The notes below the pieces were generated by a model. The model had not been told where the DNA came from, did no database searches, and saw only the letters and a program-made list of their open reading frames with translations. From assembly GCA_964607755.1 (NCBI GenBank), contig CAZSMC010000012.1:1-64000 (forward strand): a stretch of DNA of 64,000 nucleotides, written 5' to 3'. How positions within the stretch are numbered: the first letter of the stretch is position 1; each line of letters begins with the position of its first letter. Position numbers and translations under genes: made by a program. Positions 60,449 through 64,000 of the stretch are shown here, in pieces. Origin of the DNA: CAZSMC01 sp964607755. GTDB taxonomy: Bacteria > Zhuqueibacterota > Zhuqueibacteria > Residuimicrobiales > Krinioviventaceae.

Positions 60449-63244
60449 ATGAAGTCTTATTTCCTGTTAGTGCAAGTTTTCATAATCCTCTTAACGGGGA
60501 TCATTCTGCAACCGCAGCTGTATGCCCAAAGAAGCGGAAGCATTGAAGGCACGGTTACGGATATGGAGAGTGGAACAGTTTTACCAGGGGCAAACATTTA
60601 CCTTGAGGGTACAAATATCGGCGCTGCCAGTGATGGGAACGGAAATTTTACAATAGAAAATGTGCCTTTTGGAGACTATACCTTAAAGGTTACCTACATC
60701 GGATACGAAGAGTTTTCAAGAGAGGTCGAATTAACACCGTCTGATGCCAAAGTAAATATTGATGTCCCCATGAATTTTACTGCGCTTGAATTCGATGCTT
60801 TGGTCGTAGAAGGTTTAAGACAAGGGCAGGTTAAAGCTTTGAATCAGCAGAAAAATGCGACCAACATTAAGAATATCTTGGCGAAGGAAGAAATGGAAAA
60901 ATTTCCGGATATGAACACGGCTGAAGTTTTACAGCGGATTCCCGGCATAGCAGTTGAACGCAGCACGGGTGAAGGAGCGTTTGTTATGCTGCGCGGAACA
61001 GAGCCTCGTCTTACACATGTTACCGTAAATGGACAAAAAATTGCCACGCCCCGTGAACAAGACAGATTTATCGGGCTTAATGTGATCAATGCGAATCAAT
61101 TGGCATCTATAGAGGTCACAAAAGCCAGTACACCTGATATGGATGGTAGTGCAATCGGCGGTACTGTCAATCTGGTGACACGCAGTGCGTTTGATTACCA
61201 AGAGCCCCGCCTTAAGGTGAATCTGGGCAGCGGCTATCAAAAATTGGGAAACGATCCGCTTTATCGCGCTTCACTAAACTATAGCACCTTTTTAAATAAA
61301 GATAAAACAATCGGTGTCACTGTCGGAGCCAGCTGGTACAGAAATTCCATTACAGCGCATTCCGATGAATTTAAATGGAAAGATGTTGAAGATATAAACG
61401 GAAACGAAATTGCTAATGCGTTGGCTGATTTAAAGCTTTTTAATTATGACACAAATCGAGACCATATCGGTTTGAATGCCGGGATCGAATTCAGGCCATC
61501 CAAAGACCACAGATATTTCATTAACGCCATGTACAACAAGCGGACCGATGATATGGATAGAAATCAGATCCGTTATCGTTTTGACAAGGGAGATTATCTG
61601 AATGCGACGACAATAAGCGGTGGTCGCGTGGCTTTTGAATTGAACAGCCGGAATGAAATACAGGATCTGTATGGCTTTACCGCAGGCGGTCAAAATAAAT
61701 TCGGACTTTTGAACCTGGATTATACAGTATCCTACAGTCATGGTGAAGAATATACCGATGATAACGGACACATAAAATCCGAATGGCAGATAAAAAATAT
61801 CGATTATGCATTGGACCTCTCGGACGTAGATTTTCCGGGCGTAAAAACCACCAATGTTGACCAAAGCTACTATTTCAATCCTGAAAACTGGAATGAAGAT
61901 AAACAACAATATAAAGATAGATTTGCTTCGAACGATAATTTTATCAGCGCTGTTAACGTAAAATATCCCTATTATCTGGGTGCTTTTCCGGTAGAGTTTA
62001 AAGCCGGTGGTAAATTAACTATTGACCAAAAAGATCGAGACAGTCGTCGTTATACTTATAGATGGCGCGGTGATTATGATCTCAGCATGTTTGGGACGAC
62101 CGGAGAAACGATAGATGATTTATTATTTGACAAGTACATATTGGGTCCCATAATGGATGGCGATAAAGTGAGCGATTTTTTACAGAACAATCTCGATCCC
62201 GAAAATGGCTTCCGCAAGGAACCGGTAAATGATAGCGAGGATGGTTTTGGCGGTCAATATGAGGGTTCCGAAAGCATCTATGCCGGTTATTTAATGACCA
62301 CGATTCACTTTAATGAATTGATGGTTTTGGCCGGTGTGAGAAGCGAATTAACGCAAACGACTTATGATGGAATTGAGCTTCAACTGGATGATGACGGAGC
62401 GATTGTGAACGACAAAACCGTTTCCCAGGAAAATGATTATGTCAACTTTTTTCCCGCTTTGCACTTTCGGTACAATTTATCTCCTATGACCAATGTCAGA
62501 CTTGCCTATACTCAGGGTATTGCCAGACCCAATTATTTTGATTTGGCTCCATACCGATGGATTATTCCGGATGATAATGAGATCGTTGCCGGGAATCCGG
62601 ATCTTGAGCCGACTGAATCAAAAAACATGGATTTAATGTTGGGTCATTATTTCCAAAGTGTCGGCGCTATCAATGTAGGGTTGTTCTATAAAAGTCTGGA
62701 CAAGGTCATTTATCCAGCGGCGACTCGAATTGAAGGCGGCAACTATGACGGTTATGACGAAATAATGCAGGTTAACGGTGGAACAGCGGACGTGTATGGG
62801 TTTGAAATCGGATGGATGCAGCAATTAACATTTTTGCCGGGCTTTTGGAATGGATTCGGCGTATATGCCAACTATACCTATACCCAGGCTGATGTCGATC
62901 TCACCTATGCAGACCGTGATGTGCTTCCCGGCCAGGCGGGTGATGTCGGTAATGTAGGATTGAGTTTCGAAAGAGGCGACTTGACCGCCCGTTTGAGTTT
63001 TAATTATACTTCGGAAGTGCTGGTTGAGGTTGAAACGGATAAAGAATTCGACCGCTGGAACGACGATAGGCTCCAGGTTGATTTTTCAGGATCCTATGAG
63101 TTTATGCCCGGCTTTGAATTCTATATTGATGCCGTCAATTTGACAAATGCAGTTAAGCGTGTGTATTACCATATACCTTCTCGTCCCAGGGAAAATGCGT
63201 ATTATGGCTTATCCGTACGCTCTGGTATTAAAATGACTCTATAG
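60449..63244 (+). CDS. TonB-dependent outer-membrane receptor
   Basis: A 931-residue receptor importing a large substrate, probably a saccharide. Signal peptide (about 1-26), then a carboxypeptidase-D regulatory-like domain (GSIEGTVTDMESGTVLPGAN to about residue 115), a plug (EMEKFPDMNTAEVLQRIPGI, VMLRGTEPRLTHVTVNGQ, DGSAIGGTVNLVTRSAF), and a 22-strand barrel ending in SGIKMTL. PNYFDLAPYRWIIPDDNEIVAGNPDLEPTES (in two parts) is the TonB_dep_Rec motif. Adjacent to a propeller protein and a sulfatase, it fits uptake of a sulfated glycan (inference). Confidence 0.94.
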   Translation: MKSYFLLVQVFIILLTGIILQPQLYAQRSGSIEGTVTDMESGTVLPGANIYLEGTNIGAASDGNGNFTIENVPFGDYTLKVTYIGYEEFSREVELTPSDAKVNIDVPMNFTALEFDALVVEGLRQGQVKALNQQKNATNIKNILAKEEMEKFPDMNTAEVLQRIPGIAVERSTGEGAFVMLRGTEPRLTHVTVNGQKIATPREQDRFIGLNVINANQLASIEVTKASTPDMDGSAIGGTVNLVTRSAFDYQEPRLKVNLGSGYQKLGNDPLYRASLNYSTFLNKDKTIGVTVGASWYRNSITAHSDEFKWKDVEDINGNEIANALADLKLFNYDTNRDHIGLNAGIEFRPSKDHRYFINAMYNKRTDDMDRNQIRYRFDKGDYLNATTISGGRVAFELNSRNEIQDLYGFTAGGQNKFGLLNLDYTVSYSHGEEYTDDNGHIKSEWQIKNIDYALDLSDVDFPGVKTTNVDQSYYFNPENWNEDKQQYKDRFASNDNFISAVNVKYPYYLGAFPVEFKAGGKLTIDQKDRDSRRYTYRWRGDYDLSMFGTTGETIDDLLFDKYILGPIMDGDKVSDFLQNNLDPENGFRKEPVNDSEDGFGGQYEGSESIYAGYLMTTIHFNELMVLAGVRSELTQTTYDGIELQLDDDGAIVNDKTVSQENDYVNFFPALHFRYNLSPMTNVRLAYTQGIARPNYFDLAPYRWIIPDDNEIVAGNPDLEPTESKNMDLMLGHYFQSVGAINVGLFYKSLDKVIYPAATRIEGGNYDGYDEIMQVNGGTADVYGFEIGWMQQLTFLPGFWNGFGVYANYTYTQADVDLTYADRDVLPGQAGDVGNVGLSFERGDLTARLSFNYTSEVLVEVETDKEFDRWNDDRLQVDFSGSYEFMPGFEFYIDAVNLTNAVKRVYYHIPSRPRENAYYGLSVRSGIKMTL

Positions 63245-63251
63245 TTCCCAT

Positions 63252-63310
63252 ATAAATCCTCCCAATTACGGGCAAAGGCTCATTACGCCCCGGTTCTTGG
63301 GAGGATTTAT
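63252..63310 (+). terminator. Rho-independent terminator after TonB receptor
   Basis: ATAAATCCTCCCAA (63252-63265) pairs perfectly with TTGGGAGGATTTAT (63297-63310), 14 bp, with an inner CGGGC/GCCCCG stem in its loop and TTTAATTTTA after it. A strong terminator, or a shared regulatory hairpin. Confidence 0.8.
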
Positions 63311-63335
63311 TTTAATTTTAAAAGCAGGACTTGAT

Positions 63336-64000
63336 ATGCAACGAAGAGAATTTATCAAAAATATTGGAAAAACAGGATTGTGTGTTACGGGTTTGTCCCT
63401 GACCGGCTCTTTGAGTTGTACGCATAAATCTGAAAAAAAATGGAATGTTGTTTTTATTGTGGCCGATGATTTAGCCTGGAATCAGGTGAATTATCACGAA
63501 TTCGGTTTTTATGAAACTCCAAATATCGACAAGATTGCTGCTGATGGTATTCACTTTACCGATGCTTACTCTGCTTCTCCGGTTTGTTCGCCTACCAGAG
63601 CCAGTCTTATGACCGGTAAAAATCCCGCGCGATTACATATGACCGATTACATACCCGGGAGTCCTTTTCCGTACGCGCGCTTGTCCAGGCCCAAAGTCCC
63701 TGAATTCCTGTTGAATATTGGTTTGCCACTTGAAGAAAAGACTATGGCAGAACTATTCAAAGAACATGGATACCATACCGGCCATTTCGGTAAATGGCAT
63801 CTCAGTAAAGATAAAGATTACCAGGCGGGCAGACCCGGAGATCCGGGCTCGCAGGGATTCGATGAAGTGTTAACAACAGTCAAACCGGAATATGAAGCGC
63901 CTCCCAATGACGCGCACCATGCTGTTGAAATCACCAACCAATCTCTTGACTTTATTGACAGACATAAAGACGAGCTGTTTTTCTGTTATACAAGCCATCA
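63336..64000 (+). CDS. Sulfatase (3' partial)
   Basis: The first 221 codons of an arylsulfatase-family hydrolase. Formylglycine motif CSPTRAS (C84), metal-binding VADDLAW near residue 42, and GKWHL match the S1 sulfatase family. The N-terminus MQRREFIKNIGKTG is a twin-Arg signal followed by GSLSC, a lipobox, so it is a Tat-exported lipoprotein. AGGA ahead of ATG. The gene runs off the window. It would desulfate glycans imported by the receptor next to it. Confidence 0.92.
   Translation, partial: MQRREFIKNIGKTGLCVTGLSLTGSLSCTHKSEKKWNVVFIVADDLAWNQVNYHEFGFYETPNIDKIAADGIHFTDAYSASPVCSPTRASLMTGKNPARLHMTDYIPGSPFPYARLSRPKVPEFLLNIGLPLEEKTMAELFKEHGYHTGHFGKWHLSKDKDYQAGRPGDPGSQGFDEVLTTVKPEYEAPPNDAHHAVEITNQSLDFIDRHKDELFFCYTSH

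Noticed and set aside
1..64000. CRISPR arrays, tRNA or rRNA genes
   Set aside because: No regularly spaced direct repeats and no cloverleaf or rRNA-like sequence were noticed when reading the intergenic regions; a dedicated search could still find a missed tRNA.

Overview
The window looks like a chromosomal contig from an uncultured Gram-negative bacterium of the Fibrobacterota-Chlorobiota-Bacteroidota (FCB) side of the tree, most likely a Calditrichota/KSB1-like lineage. Reasons seen in the sequence: a PorV-type outer-membrane protein, secreted proteins ending in sorting domains with the YPNPFN/YPNPA signature, a TonB receptor with a carboxypeptidase-like N-terminal domain, DUF5683 envelope proteins, and otherwise ordinary bacterial housekeeping genes. 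The phylum call is inference. A run of 100 N (34118-34217) shows this is a scaffolded draft assembly, probably a metagenome bin.

Layout. 1-10030: a tightly overlapping plus-strand surface-polysaccharide locus with four GT2 glycosyltransferases (one with a lost DxD motif), a YdjM-like membrane protein, two GT4 enzymes, an NAD-dependent epimerase, a YdjC/ChbG deacetylase and an ArnT-like membrane glycosyltransferase. 10395-14377: gcvPB, then a REC-GGEEF diguanylate cyclase and a HAMP-PAS histidine kinase. 14378-14827 is non-coding and carries REP-like palindromes. 14828-18206 (minus): M29-like aminopeptidase, PqqD-like protein and OPT transporter, suggesting peptide uptake and breakdown. 18422-33070 (plus): ecfT, truA, transaldolase/FSA, HtrA protease, purB, a divergent purC-like gene, psd, pssA, two tatA genes, gatA, gatB, efp, accB, accC, gcvH and gcvPA.

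33421-42272 (plus) is an envelope/secretion block: PorV-like protein, a secreted M6-protease-like protein that has lost its HExxH motif, a gluzincin/beta-propeller/beta-barrel protein and two DUF5683 proteins. 42518-43870 encodes a reductive-dehalogenase-like iron-sulfur protein with N-terminal membrane helices. 43917-51396 (minus) is a TPR protein / outer-membrane barrel / ExbB / ExbD / TonB operon followed by a decayed outer-membrane gene. 51821-56822 (plus) is an L-arabinose catabolic operon (galM, araB, araD and an L-fucose-isomerase-like enzyme in place of classical araA). 57461-64000 holds a LacI-type regulator with its own promoter and operator, a secreted seven-bladed propeller protein, a TonB-dependent receptor and the start of a sulfatase, which together look like a polysaccharide-utilisation locus.

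The most notable non-coding discovery is a pair of diverged, oppositely oriented elements of about 206-209 bp (42285-42490 and 51528-51736). Each has terminal inverted repeats, two internal palindromes and its own perfect 8-bp flanking direct repeat: a MITE-like element that brackets the TonB/TPR operon and the dehalogenase-like gene. The most notable protein observations are the two apparent pseudoenzymes (a GT2 without DxD, an M6 protease without HExxH), the five-gene TPR/Ton module and the membrane-anchored dehalogenase-like protein.
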